This document shows, piece by piece, positions 20,076 to 28,763 of a stretch of 64,000 bases of DNA. The notes beneath the pieces are model-generated. The model was not told the DNA's origin. It was given only the letters and a program-made list of their open reading frames with translations, and made no database searches. A program made the position numbers and the translations under genes. Source of the stretch: Gluconobacter frateurii (GTDB lineage: Bacteria; Pseudomonadota; Alphaproteobacteria; Acetobacterales; Acetobacteraceae); contig NZ_BEWN01000004.1 in the NCBI RefSeq assembly GCF_002723955.1, forward strand, positions 62,001 to 126,000, given 5' to 3'. Numbering within the stretch: the first letter of the stretch is position 1; every line of letters starts with the position of its first letter.

Positions 20076-21542
20076 TCAGACCAATCTCGCTGGAACGCCG
20101 CTCAGCCAGCTCTGGTGCCAGACGCCAGCACGCCACTGCAGCTTGGCAGCACCGATAGCACCGGCTTCGATCTCGACAATGGCCATCGCGCGATCCACAT
20201 CGTCAACATGACCATCCGCTGTCTCCTTGGGCCCGACGGCGAGCCCCATGCCCGTCTTCCCGCCCGCAAACGCCATGTTCGTGACGGCGAGGCAGCGCGC
20301 TTGCGACAGATTGCTCAGCCCGAATGCCCGCGCGTGCGCCCAGCGACCAGCGTCGATCGAACAATCGAAGATCGGCGTGAATATCCAGTCGGGCTGGAAG
20401 ACGGTCACGACAGCTGGTGCGAAGACCGGCATCTCGCAGTCTTGGCAGATGAGGATCACGCAGCGGCCAAGGCCGTCGAGATCAGCAACAACCAGCGTGT
20501 CCCCGGCCGCATTGTCTTCAAGCGTGAGCCCTTTTGCATCAGGCTTGTCGATGCCATACTTGGCTGCAGTCTTGTGATCGACGCCGGCCGGCCAGAGCTT
20601 GCGCTGTCGCCACAGCTCCGTCCCCCGTGCATTGAGGACGCGCGTCTCATTCCAAGGCTGATCCTCGCCACTCAAGGCATTGCTGTTGCAACTGCCCGCG
20701 ACGATGAGCTTGGGCACAGGCTTGGAATTCCCGGCGAGCGCGTCGGCCAGCCAATCATGGTGCGCCTCGTTCATGGCCAGCTCGGGCATGACTGCGATAT
20801 CGATCCCGCCAAGTTCGGTCAGGGCCGCGAGCGCCGCGGCACCGGCGTCGAAATGAGGAGCTGGGCCATAACGCGCGAAGATACGGTCAGCATGGGGACG
20901 CGGCTCAGCGATAAGGTCGCCCGAAGTGATAGCCAACGGCACGAACCCAACCGTCTCGGATCCTGGCACGGAACTGGCGGGGACACCGGTGAACGGATCG
21001 AGCGGGATCGCCTTCATCTCGACCCTGATCGCACGGCCATCATGAGTCAGCGTGCGGGGCGCCACGGTGAGCGCCGCGAAATAATCAGAGAAGAGGTCTG
21101 CATTTGACGCGTGCGGGTTGCGGGACGCGCGCAGCAGCGGCCCGCGGGCTATCAGCTGCCAGTCAGCGGTTTGAAGATAAGCGCCGCTTTTGCGCCGCAT
21201 AAAACGAGCATCGCGCAACCAGTCCGGCAGCGGTGGTGCCGCGGCAGTCAGGATGGCACGCGGATGGATGCGATAAAAGGCGTGATCGATTGCCTGCAGC
21301 ACCGCCAATATGCGGCCACGCCAGACTTCCACGCTGAAGATTTTGCCTTCTACAAGATCCTTGAGCAGGTCGTGAGCCTCTGCTCCGGAGTGCCGCGCCA
21401 GAAAATCTGCGGCGAGATCTGCGAAGCCGACGTCTGGTCTTGGCGCGATTGCACGCTGCGAGGCGGTCCACGATGCCGCCAGCGAATGATAATCGACGAA
21501 CAGGGTGGCCGGGCTGCGCTCCGGCGGGGCGGCCGCGTTCAT
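20076..21542 (-). CDS. Nitrilase/CN-hydrolase-domain protein of the KGGVGR operon
   Basis: A 488-residue protein. The C-terminal part (about 195-480) has a carbon-nitrogen hydrolase layout with the Glu-Lys-Cys triad: E254 in VMPELAMNE, K315 in WRQRKLWPAG, C366 in LICQDCEMP. Nitrilase-fold enzymes cleave or transfer on C-N bonds (amides, nitriles, N-acyl groups). The N-terminal 190 residues are helical and unassigned. It is the last gene of a three-gene operon and overlaps the ATPase stop by ATGA (21539-21542). The fusion to an unknown N-terminal domain and the ATPase partner suggest an effector rather than a metabolic amidase (inference). Confidence 0.75.
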   Translation of the reverse strand: MNAAAPPERSPATLFVDYHSLAASWTASQRAIAPRPDVGFADLAADFLARHSGAEAHDLLKDLVEGKIFSVEVWRGRILAVLQAIDHAFYRIHPRAILTAAAPPLPDWLRDARFMRRKSGAYLQTADWQLIARGPLLRASRNPHASNADLFSDYFAALTVAPRTLTHDGRAIRVEMKAIPLDPFTGVPASSVPGSETVGFVPLAITSGDLIAEPRPHADRIFARYGPAPHFDAGAAALAALTELGGIDIAVMPELAMNEAHHDWLADALAGNSKPVPKLIVAGSCNSNALSGEDQPWNETRVLNARGTELWRQRKLWPAGVDHKTAAKYGIDKPDAKGLTLEDNAAGDTLVVADLDGLGRCVILICQDCEMPVFAPAVVTVFQPDWIFTPIFDCSIDAGRWAHARAFGLSNLSQARCLAVTNMAFAGGKTGMGLAVGPKETADGHVDDVDRAMAIVEIEAGAIGAAKLQWRAGVWHQSWLSGVPARLV

Positions 21543-23800
21543 TCCTTAGGCCCAGGCCGCTTTTTGAGGGCGAGGCGCTCTTGAAGCAGCGCCAGCTGCG
21601 CCAGTCCCTCCCTCGGCGCCGCCGGATTCCTGGCCAGCCGGCTGCGAAGCTCGTCGAGATGGGGCAAATCGACTTTTGCTCTCCAAGGCAGCACGATCCG
21701 CGCCTCCACGAACCTGCTGAGCAGCTCGACCAAGATCTGGACCAAGAACGGATAGTTCTCGTCGCGGGTACCCGGCTTCTCGTCGAGCAGCTCGGCGAGG
21801 GTATTGATGAAGTCAATCGCCCTCGCCAGGTTACGCGGACTCCGGCTGTAATATTGAAGGAACTGCTGCTGCCGACGCTCGGTCGAAGAAAGTGCCTTCT
21901 GCACAAACTCGATCGCCAGTTGCGGGTCTTTTGCTCGCAGTACCGCCTGACCGAGATCAATGAAGCGCACGACGAAAGCATTGGAGTTCCCTGTCCAGTC
22001 CAGTGCCTTTACCGCGTTGCGTGCCGCGTCTTCCGCACTGATGGCGCTGGCTGGAAGACGCGCCAGCCTGACATGCAGGTCGAAACGCAGGCGTGTCAGT
22101 TCGGCGCGGCTGCGCGCCTCATCCGATGAGACGGTCTTCAGCCCATTTTCATAGAATCGGCGTGCCGCATCCGGTTTGCCGCTGGCGACCTGGACATCGC
22201 CTCGCAGCAGCGCAAGGTCCATCTCCGAGATCAGCAGTTCGATGCGCGCGTCCCCTGAGATGCGGGGCGCAAGCTCGCCGCTCAGCTTGCCAAGTTCCAC
22301 GATGAGCTGTTTGGCGGCGTCGGCATTGTCCAACATAAGGTGCAGCCGTGCCGCGCGCCGGCGGTTCGACAGAAGCCTCAGTTTCGCATCATCGCCCTGC
22401 AGGACCACCAGGATCGCTGCCGCTTCGTCGAGCAGCAGCAGTTCCTCGTCCTCCTCGATCGCGAGGCCCGCCACGTCTAAATAGAATCCGATATAGTCCA
22501 CCAGCAGCGCCGACCATTGTGCCGAATTAGCGGCGGCAAGCTCGCGGAGCAGATTGAGAGCCAGCGACATCATAGTCGCGGCATCCGTATCCTCGCTGTT
22601 GCGCGCGAGATGGATGACCGTCGCGATCAGTGTGCGGATATATTCGCCACTGGTCTCGCCATCGACCGGATCCTCAAGCAAGCTTTCGATCAGTTGGGTG
22701 ACCTCCTCCACCGCGCGCTCTGGATCCCTCGAACGCAGGCCGAGGATGTATTCCGACGTCGCCTGCCGCGGCTGCAGCCGTCGGCGGACCTGCGCCACCC
22801 AGTCCTCCCTGAGCTCGGGCATCTCGAAGCTCGCGTTGAGGAGCTTGTTGGCGAGGTTGAGATAATCGAGTGTGAGCGGATCGCTCGACGGCCGCTCCGA
22901 TGTCACGAAGGCGATGGCCTCGTAGAAGGGCACGTTGGGCGCCTGCCGCACGGCGAGCCATTTTTGGTCGAACTCGATCTCGTCGGCTGCGAATCCGCCC
23001 TTGCGGCGCAGTTCCTTGCGAGCCCGGGCCCGGGCGTCGGATTCCTCGGACGTGTTCTCACGCGCGACGCGCATGGGAACGGCATGGAGCTGAACGCCCG
23101 CCGACCGCTTGGCACGGATGGCGCCACCCACCTGCGCGATGCCGTCAATATTCTGACGGTTGTAGATGTAGCAGAGCGCCACTTGGTCGGGGATCTGCAT
23201 CGTGCAGATGCCCGCAACGTCAGCAAAGCCGGTTCGGCTGTCCAAGAGGATGTAATCGTAATTTGTCCTCGCCCAGTCGCGCAGCGCGGCAAGAAGGACA
23301 CCACCCGCCTCGTCCGCGAAAAAGCTCGACCAGTCGAAGCGGGACAGAGCGTCCTCGTACGAGACCGGTTCTGGAGTCGCGATCGTCGCGGCCCCCGCGC
23401 CGATATGGTGAAGCGCGCCCTCTCTGGCAAGACCGTCGACATAGAGTGGCCGGACCATCTCGTCGAACGGCGCGCCCTCTCGGTAGCTCTCGACCAGCTT
23501 GGCGACGTCGTCCGTGGACCGGGCCTCCCGCAGGGCGCTCGACCATCCCCATACGAGGTCGAGCACGCCAGGTGCCGAACGGACCGCTCGGGCTTGGATC
23601 GGCTCCTGCATGCCCCGGAAGTAATAATGAAGGCCAGGGGCCTCAAGGTCCCAGTCCATGACCAGGACACGCTTGCCGTTCAGCGAAGCAAGAAACGCCA
23701 CGTTGGCGAGCGCCATGGTCCTGCCCACGCCGCCCTTGAACGAGTAGAAAGTGACGATCTTCCCCGGACGTGATCCGGCAGCGGATTCAGGTGTCGGCAA
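21539..23800 (-). CDS. KGGVGR-variant ParA/MinD-like ATPase with helical-repeat tail
   Basis: A 753-residue protein. The N-terminal 330 residues form a SIMIBI-class ATPase: deviant Walker A K22GGVGR27T (the usual final Lys is Arg), VLVMDWDLEAPG, and DYILLDSRTGFADVAG. Positions 340-753 are alpha-helical with repeated ~35-residue Leu/Ala-rich segments resembling TPR units. The start is TTG at 23800, inside the upstream regulator gene (14-base overlap); no ATG precedes the ATPase motif. KGGVGR ATPases are a known variant family associated with predicted conflict systems. The tail probably senses or binds a partner, here perhaps the nitrilase protein (inference). Confidence 0.85.
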   Translation of the reverse strand: MPTPESAAGSRPGKIVTFYSFKGGVGRTMALANVAFLASLNGKRVLVMDWDLEAPGLHYYFRGMQEPIQARAVRSAPGVLDLVWGWSSALREARSTDDVAKLVESYREGAPFDEMVRPLYVDGLAREGALHHIGAGAATIATPEPVSYEDALSRFDWSSFFADEAGGVLLAALRDWARTNYDYILLDSRTGFADVAGICTMQIPDQVALCYIYNRQNIDGIAQVGGAIRAKRSAGVQLHAVPMRVARENTSEESDARARARKELRRKGGFAADEIEFDQKWLAVRQAPNVPFYEAIAFVTSERPSSDPLTLDYLNLANKLLNASFEMPELREDWVAQVRRRLQPRQATSEYILGLRSRDPERAVEEVTQLIESLLEDPVDGETSGEYIRTLIATVIHLARNSEDTDAATMMSLALNLLRELAAANSAQWSALLVDYIGFYLDVAGLAIEEDEELLLLDEAAAILVVLQGDDAKLRLLSNRRRAARLHLMLDNADAAKQLIVELGKLSGELAPRISGDARIELLISEMDLALLRGDVQVASGKPDAARRFYENGLKTVSSDEARSRAELTRLRFDLHVRLARLPASAISAEDAARNAVKALDWTGNSNAFVVRFIDLGQAVLRAKDPQLAIEFVQKALSSTERRQQQFLQYYSRSPRNLARAIDFINTLAELLDEKPGTRDENYPFLVQILVELLSRFVEARIVLPWRAKVDLPHLDELRSRLARNPAAPREGLAQLALLQERLALKKRPGPKE

Positions 23801-24500
23801 GCGCGGCGTCCTTTTCCGTCACCACAGTCTCCAGCTCGTGCGCGAAGGTCGGCGCTACCCGCATGAATTCCGGCATCTCGCGCTTCTCACTGCGCGCCCA
23901 AGCCCGGACCGGCGGCGAAAGCCGCGTGCGCATCATCCGGCCGCCAGCCTGTTCGGCGAGATCGCGCGTTGCGGGCGTCAAGAAGTTAATAAGCCTCGTA
24001 CCTTCGCGGCGATAGTCCACCGCCCCCATCTCTCTCAGCTTGCGCAGATTGCGGCTTACCGTTTCCGGCCGATGGCCAATCTCCTCGGCCAGCTCGACCC
24101 CCGTCAGGTCGTCAGCCCGAAGTGCCCGAACGTAGGGCGCCAGACTCTCGCTCGCGAGCAACTGCTCGAAGCCAGCATCGGCGCGCTTAGCGGCGATATC
24201 CGCGGCGAACTGGTGGGCGAAACTGATTTGGCCAAGGTCGAAGGCATGGCCGCTGGCAGTGCTCCGGCTGGCGGCATCCCGCCGCGCAGCGCGTCGAGCC
24301 TCCGGTTCCGCGCCTGCAGACGCCTGCACCAGCAGGTCCTCGAGCTGCGCCGCCAACGCGCGTATCTGCGCCGGATCCTTGTCCCCCGCCGCCTCGCGCA
24401 GACGTTCGGCAAGCTCCGTGTAAACGGCATAAGGCAGGGTGAGCGGCCCTTGATCCGCCACCAAGGAATCGAGATGGGTCCAGCGCTTCACGTTTGTCAT
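23787..24500 (-). CDS. Winged-helix transcriptional regulator of the KGGVGR operon
   Basis: A protein of about 237 residues. A central winged helix is visible near residues 125-185: SLAPYVRALRADDLTGVELA, then EEIGHRPETVSRNLRKL and REMGAVDYRREGTRLINFL, similar to ArsR/MarR-type DNA-binding domains. The N-terminal 110 residues are helical and Ala/Glu-rich, the C-terminus is basic. Start choice is uncertain: ATG 24500 lies just after a putative -10, ATG 24506 and TTG 24509 are alternatives. It overlaps the ATPase gene by 14 bases and is the first gene of the operon, so autoregulation is likely. Confidence 0.75.
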   Translation of the reverse strand: MTNVKRWTHLDSLVADQGPLTLPYAVYTELAERLREAAGDKDPAQIRALAAQLEDLLVQASAGAEPEARRAARRDAASRSTASGHAFDLGQISFAHQFAADIAAKRADAGFEQLLASESLAPYVRALRADDLTGVELAEEIGHRPETVSRNLRKLREMGAVDYRREGTRLINFLTPATRDLAEQAGGRMMRTRLSPPVRAWARSEKREMPEFMRVAPTFAHELETVVTEKDAALADT

Positions 24501-24507
24501 GGCCATC

Positions 24508-24553
24508 AATTTAATCAGCCAACACTAAGTGTCAACTAACTATCAATGACACT
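24508..24553 (-). promoter_or_regulatory. Putative promoter and operator of the KGGVGR operon
   Basis: On the minus strand TTGACA (24530-24535) and TAAATT (24508-24513) are 16 bases apart. The -35 overlaps an inverted repeat AGTGTCA (24528-24534) and TGACACT (24547-24553), spacing 12. This is a plausible autoregulatory site for the winged-helix protein. The predicted start of transcription would be close to ATG 24500, implying a leaderless message. Confidence 0.42.
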
Positions 24554-24642
24554 TTCTTGACATGCCGATGGCGGACGCCATCTTTCGTATCCAATGCCCA
24601 GCCCGCCGTACCGTGCTCGCCGACAAGATTGCGAGGTACACT

Positions 24643-24896
24643 ATGCGGGACCGAAGCGCTGCTTCGAGACCGTCCGACGCAAGCAATGTCTGCGTGAACT
24701 GCTTTGTCGACGATGATCTCAAAAAGGTCATCTTGCGTCATCGGCGAAAGGGCTGCTGCGCCTTCTACGGTTCACGCGGTGTGGCGGTCCTGCCGTTCCA
24801 CGGCATGGTGTGGATTATCTCGAGCGCATCATCCATGCGAACTACAGTCGCGCGGTAGACGAGCTGCCTTGGGAATGCAGATATCGGGGCGGCTGA
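24643..24896 (+). pseudogene. Relic of a HEPN/RES N-terminal domain (toxin fragment)
   Basis: From ATG 24643 the frame reads VCVNCFVDDDLKKVIL, GCCAFYGSRGVAVLPFHGM, and after a 2-base slip near 24808-24814 continues VDYLERIIHANYSRAVDELP to a stop at 24896. The order CxxCF.D..LK..I, C.FxG, V.V.P, then a helix ending DELP.E...GG matches the N-terminal domain that precedes RES toxin domains. The RES domain itself is absent, the second zinc Cys is Tyr, and there is a frameshift, so it is a relic. Confidence 0.5.
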
Positions 24897-25180
24897 ACTG
24901 CGCCCTATCCGTATTCCGGACGGACGGTGGAGGATGGCATAACGGCCGACCTCGTCTGGTTTAATGGAACGCCACGCTCTTTCCATCGGGCATCGAAACT
25001 CGCAACGATTACCAGTGAAGCTGGGTGATCGCTTCCACCGGTATGTCAGACGAAGGCGTTAATATCGTTCGGCACGTAGTTTAGTCGAGTAAGAACGTCT
25101 GTTATTTTACGTTCAAGCACGGATAGCGGACGTTCTGCTTCTCCCCCCTTAGCTGACAAACTTCTCCTCTCCAGCGCCAG

Positions 25181-25931
25181 TCAGAACCTGGAGAGTAAGA
25201 TATTCCCCCGGCTACGACCACGGCGCTCATACCCACACCGGCGCAGCACCGGAAAGACGTCCTGGACCCACCGGCCATGCTCGGTATCTTCCATGATGAG
25301 ATGACCAGGCCACAATGTCGCCGGCGCCTCGCGGAAAAACGGTAGGAGAGCCCGGTCTTCGTAGCCTTCGATATCGATCTTCAGCACATGCACGGCCGTC
25401 ACATCGCAGGCCTGCAGAATATCCAGAAGCGGACGGATCCGCACCGCAGCGCCATGTCCCGCACCAATCCGACCACCGCCAAAATCCCCGTTCACGCACG
25501 AGCTGACCAGAGCCCTCCTGATCGCCCACCGCGACACGCAAGAGATCGGCCCGCATCCCGTTTAGCTTCATATTGGTGGCCAGCCGCCCGAACAGGACCG
25601 GGTTCGGCTCGATGGCGATGACGCGGGCTTCTCTCTGCGCAGCAAAGAGGGAGAAGAACCCCATATTCGCGCCAACATCCACAAACGTCCCGCCTTTCGG
25701 CAGATGGCGACGCAGCCATTTCAGCTCCCGATGATTGTAGTACGTGCCACACACCGCCGACTTTGCGTCCGTCTGGTTGTCCTGAGGGTAAAACCGCACC
25801 CTCAGTCCGAACAGGATCGCATCGACAGGACCTGAGGAGCAGTCTTTCTTGAACCGCTCCATGAACGGCCGTCGCAGACGACTGTATCCCAACGGCGTGT
25901 TGAAAAAGACCTTCCGGATCTTCTTCTGCAC
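25181..25931 (-). pseudogene. FkbM-family methyltransferase, frameshifted and 5'-truncated
   Basis: SAM-dependent methyltransferase of the FkbM type. The first frame (25931 to about 25490) has GGTFVDVGANMGFFSLFAA (SAM site) and VIAIEPNPVLFGRL. The frame then shifts near 25490-25505 and the second frame continues VLKIDIEGYEDRALLPFF (family motif) to a stop at 25181. The 5' end abuts the left end of IS66 at 25939, and coding similarity continues up to that junction, so the start was probably removed by the insertion. Such enzymes often act in surface glycan modification. Confidence 0.78.
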
Positions 25932-26018
25932 ATCCGTCGTAAGCGTCCGGAGATGACACGCTGCGATCCTGCTTGAGGTGTGCCTTTATCGTGCCTTCAC
26001 TACGGGTATTGGAGTGTC

Positions 26019-26666
26019 ATGATGAATCGGGAAGAGGTTTGGCGAGACCGGCTTGTCCTGTTTGCTGAGAGCGGGCTGACGCAGACTGCTTTCTGCAGCC
26101 GCCATGGTCTCAGCGCCAAAGCTCTTCGTCTCTGGGCGCGCCGGCTCGGTTTTGTCTGGCCACCCCCGATCAAGGCTTCGACCCCGGAGAGTGCATCAGG
26201 AGAACGGGCTAAGGAATTCTCTGGCTCGTCTAGGACGGATCTTGCGATCCCCGTAGGGGATCTGAAAAGTCTTCTGGCCGTCCGGGTGCGTAAGACATGG
26301 ACGCCCGAAGAGAGTTTGGCGCTTCTGGTCGATGCCCGGCAATCAGGGATGTCGCTGGATCGCTATGCCAAAATGAACGGTCTGACTCCCAGTATGCTGT
26401 ATCGTTGGCAGAAACAGTTCGCAGATCAAATCGCAGAATGTCCGGCTGAGCCCCTGGCACGTCAGCCGAAATTTGCCTCAGTTAAAATCGAAGAGATCCC
26501 TTCCACGCCCCAAACACAAGTCTCTCCGCTTGTCTCGAAAGACAGGCAAAACCCCGAAGCGCATATTGAGATCTTGCTGCGCAATGGGCGTATCCTGCGG
26601 GTTACTCCTCCGATCGACTTCGACGTGATGACCCGACTGGCGGATGCGCTCGAGGCTGCGGCATGA
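26019..26666 (+). CDS. tnpA: IS66 accessory protein TnpA
   Basis: A product of about 215 residues from ATG 26019 with two HTH-like segments (LTQTAFCSRHGLSAKALRLW; MSLDRYAKMNGLTPSMLYRW) typical of IS66 OrfA (IS3-OrfA/Tnp_8-like). A DNA-binding accessory factor for transposition. The stop overlaps the tnpB start (ATGA at 26663-26666). Confidence 0.85.
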   Translation: MMNREEVWRDRLVLFAESGLTQTAFCSRHGLSAKALRLWARRLGFVWPPPIKASTPESASGERAKEFSGSSRTDLAIPVGDLKSLLAVRVRKTWTPEESLALLVDARQSGMSLDRYAKMNGLTPSMLYRWQKQFADQIAECPAEPLARQPKFASVKIEEIPSTPQTQVSPLVSKDRQNPEAHIEILLRNGRILRVTPPIDFDVMTRLADALEAAA

Positions 26667-27025
26667 TCAGCCTGCCACCTCATATCCGGGTCCATGTGGC
26701 CCTGGGCTACACCGATCTGCGCAAGGGAATCGACGGGTTGTCGGTGCTGGTGCAGGAGACGCTGCGGGCCGATCCGTTCAGCGGGCATGTGTTTGTGTTT
26801 CGCGGCCGAAAGGCCGGACTGATCAAGATGCTGTATCACGATGGCAACGGCATGTGCCTGTATGTGAAGCGCCTCGATCAGGGGATCTTTACGTGGCCGG
26901 TCACACAGGCCAGCCCAGGAGAACCGGCGACGGTTCTGCTCACCCCGGCCCGATTGTCGATGCTTCTGGAAGGGCTGGACTGGCGGGCACAGGCCCCTGC
27001 ACGACGCATGCTGATGGCAGGGTAA
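26663..27025 (+). CDS. tnpB: IS66 accessory protein TnpB
   Basis: A 120-residue product with the TnpB signature (YTDLRKGIDGLSVLVQE; GHVFVFRGRKAGLIKMLYHD). It is required with TnpA and TnpC for IS66 transposition; its biochemical role is not settled. This protein is unrelated to the RNA-guided TnpB of IS200/IS605. Confidence 0.92.
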   Translation: MISLPPHIRVHVALGYTDLRKGIDGLSVLVQETLRADPFSGHVFVFRGRKAGLIKMLYHDGNGMCLYVKRLDQGIFTWPVTQASPGEPATVLLTPARLSMLLEGLDWRAQAPARRMLMAG

Positions 27026-27041
27026 AACGCGCCGATTTTTC

Positions 27042-28604
27042 TTGCAAAAACCCCCAGAAAACTGGCATTTTATACGCATGCGGATTGCCCTCGACAACCT
27101 GCCATTTGACCCGGTTACCCTGCAAGCCATGGTGCGGGATCTGGCGGGTGCAGTCGATGAGGGGCAGATCGAGATTGATCGCTTGCGGCAAATGATCCGG
27201 GAGTTCCAGCGCGCCAGGTTCGGTCGTCGTGCCGAAACACTCGAACCCGACCAGCTCCTGTTTACGCTTGAGGCTGATGCTGACCAACGGCCCCCTATGA
27301 CGCCGATCTCCACGACACTACCGGACATCAGCGGCATAGCGCCGACCGTAAAACCATCGCATCGCAAAGCCCTGCCAGAGCACCTGCCGCGCACGGACGT
27401 GACGATCCTGCCCGAGGTGACAGCCTGCCCGTCCTGCGGTGGCGCACTGCGCGACGCAGGCACGACTACCAGTGAAATGCTGGACTGGGTTCCGGCCTCG
27501 GTGCGGGTCGCGCGGATCAACCGGCCCAAATGCGCGTGTCGCGCCTGCGGGACGCTGCATCAGGCTCCGGCGCCTGAGCGCATCGCCGAAGGATGTCTCG
27601 CCACGCCGGGTTTGATCGCGCATGTGCTGACCAGTCGCTATTGCGATCACCTGCCGCTGTATCGCCAAAGCCAGATGTTGGCCCGTCACGGTGTCGCTCT
27701 CGCGCGTTCCACGCTGGCCGATTGGGTCAAGGCCGCCGTCTGGTGGCTGGCCCCGCTGCGCGACCAGTTGATGAACCATGTCTGTGCCGCAGAACGAGTT
27801 TTCGCAGACGACACCCCACTGCCCATCCTTGATCCAGGACGCGGACGCACCCGAACTGGACGGCTCTGGGCCTACACGTGCGACGATCGTTCCTTTGGCG
27901 GTACGGCCCCACCCGCCGTGGTGTTTTATGCGACACCGGATCGCACGTCCGCCTGGCCCGCCCGTCATTTGAAGAACTATCGCGGCGTTCTGCAAGTCGA
28001 CGGTTATGCCGGGTTTGAGCATCTGACACAGGACGGAAAAATCCATCTGGCGGCCTGCTGGGCACACACGCGCCGCAAGTTTTATGAGTTGCACCAGACA
28101 GGATCGCCAATCGCAACCGAGGCTTTGATGCAGATCCGGTCTCTGTATGAAATTGAGGCATCCCTTCGGGGATTACCGCCTGATCAGCGTCGAACCCTTC
28201 GACAGATGCACAGTCGACCGCGTGTTGAGGCGCTGGAACTCTGGCTCCGACAAAAACTGACTTTGCTCCCCTCCCGCGCCAGACTGGCAGAAGCGATCCG
28301 CTATGCGTTAAACCGCTGGGATGATCTCGCGCGGTTTATCGAGGACGGGCGCATAGATCTCGACACCAATCCGGTAGAACGGGCCATTCGACCTGTCACG
28401 CTTGGTCGCAAGAATGCTCTGTTCGCGGGCAGCGAGGGCGGCGCCAACCGATGGGCCATCGTGGCGTCCCTGGTCGAAACGGCCAAGCTCAATGGGATCG
28501 AGCCGTTTACCTGGCTGCGCGATGTGCTGACACGCATGATCGACGGACATCCAGCAGCTCGCATCGCCGAACTGCTTCCATTTCCCCAAAGCGCCAACGG
28601 CTGA
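27042..28604 (+). CDS. tnpC: IS66 transposase TnpC
   Basis: A 520-residue DDE transposase. It has an N-terminal coiled coil, zinc-binding ACPSCGGAL and CACRACG motifs, a central HVLTSRYCDHLPLYRQ region, and an RNase H-like core with ADDTPLPIL, LQVDGYAGF and CWAHTRRKF, plus DTNPVERAIRP and EGGANRWAI near the end. It appears full length and intact. Confidence 0.95.
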   Translation: MQKPPENWHFIRMRIALDNLPFDPVTLQAMVRDLAGAVDEGQIEIDRLRQMIREFQRARFGRRAETLEPDQLLFTLEADADQRPPMTPISTTLPDISGIAPTVKPSHRKALPEHLPRTDVTILPEVTACPSCGGALRDAGTTTSEMLDWVPASVRVARINRPKCACRACGTLHQAPAPERIAEGCLATPGLIAHVLTSRYCDHLPLYRQSQMLARHGVALARSTLADWVKAAVWWLAPLRDQLMNHVCAAERVFADDTPLPILDPGRGRTRTGRLWAYTCDDRSFGGTAPPAVVFYATPDRTSAWPARHLKNYRGVLQVDGYAGFEHLTQDGKIHLAACWAHTRRKFYELHQTGSPIATEALMQIRSLYEIEASLRGLPPDQRRTLRQMHSRPRVEALELWLRQKLTLLPSRARLAEAIRYALNRWDDLARFIEDGRIDLDTNPVERAIRPVTLGRKNALFAGSEGGANRWAIVASLVETAKLNGIEPFTWLRDVLTRMIDGHPAARIAELLPFPQSANG

Positions 28605-28612
28605 TTTGGGGG

Positions 28613-28763
28613 GATAGTATTGAAAAAGTCAGATTGAGGTGTCTGCTCAGGATTTTGTATGCAATTGGGAATGAAAATTCACCATGATTACAAAGCCCTA
28701 TACATTATGATATCGAACCTAAATGTTGAGCAGAAGCTCCAGCGGGACTTTTTCAACACAATC
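28613..28763. mobile_element. 151-bp MITE-like element
   Basis: The ends are 18-bp terminal inverted repeats, GATAGTATTGAAAAAGTC (28613-28630) and the complement of GATTGTGTTGAAAAAGTC (28746-28763), 16 of 18 matching. A further TCTGCTCA match lies inside both arms. GGGGG flanks it directly on both sides (28608-28612, 28764-28768), a possible 5-bp target duplication. It contains no open frame, so it is non-autonomous. Confidence 0.55.

Larger units (their letters stand above)
25939..28612 (+). mobile_element. IS66-family insertion sequence, right end not found
   Basis: It contains the full tnpA-tnpB-tnpC set of IS66. The left end starts GTAAGCGTCCGGAGATGACA, the usual IS66 GTAAGCG terminus. 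The expected reverse complement is not present downstream of tnpC; the sequence instead runs into a MITE-like element at 28613. The right end is therefore missing or replaced. Confidence 0.85.

Noticed and set aside
22517-23773. Long plus-strand frame of 418 codons
   Set aside because: Antisense shadow of the GC-rich KGGVGR ATPase gene; Arg/Asp/His-rich with no domain.
26462-27529. Minus-strand 355-codon frame in IS66
   Set aside because: Antisense to tnpA/tnpB/tnpC, all of which have clear family motifs.
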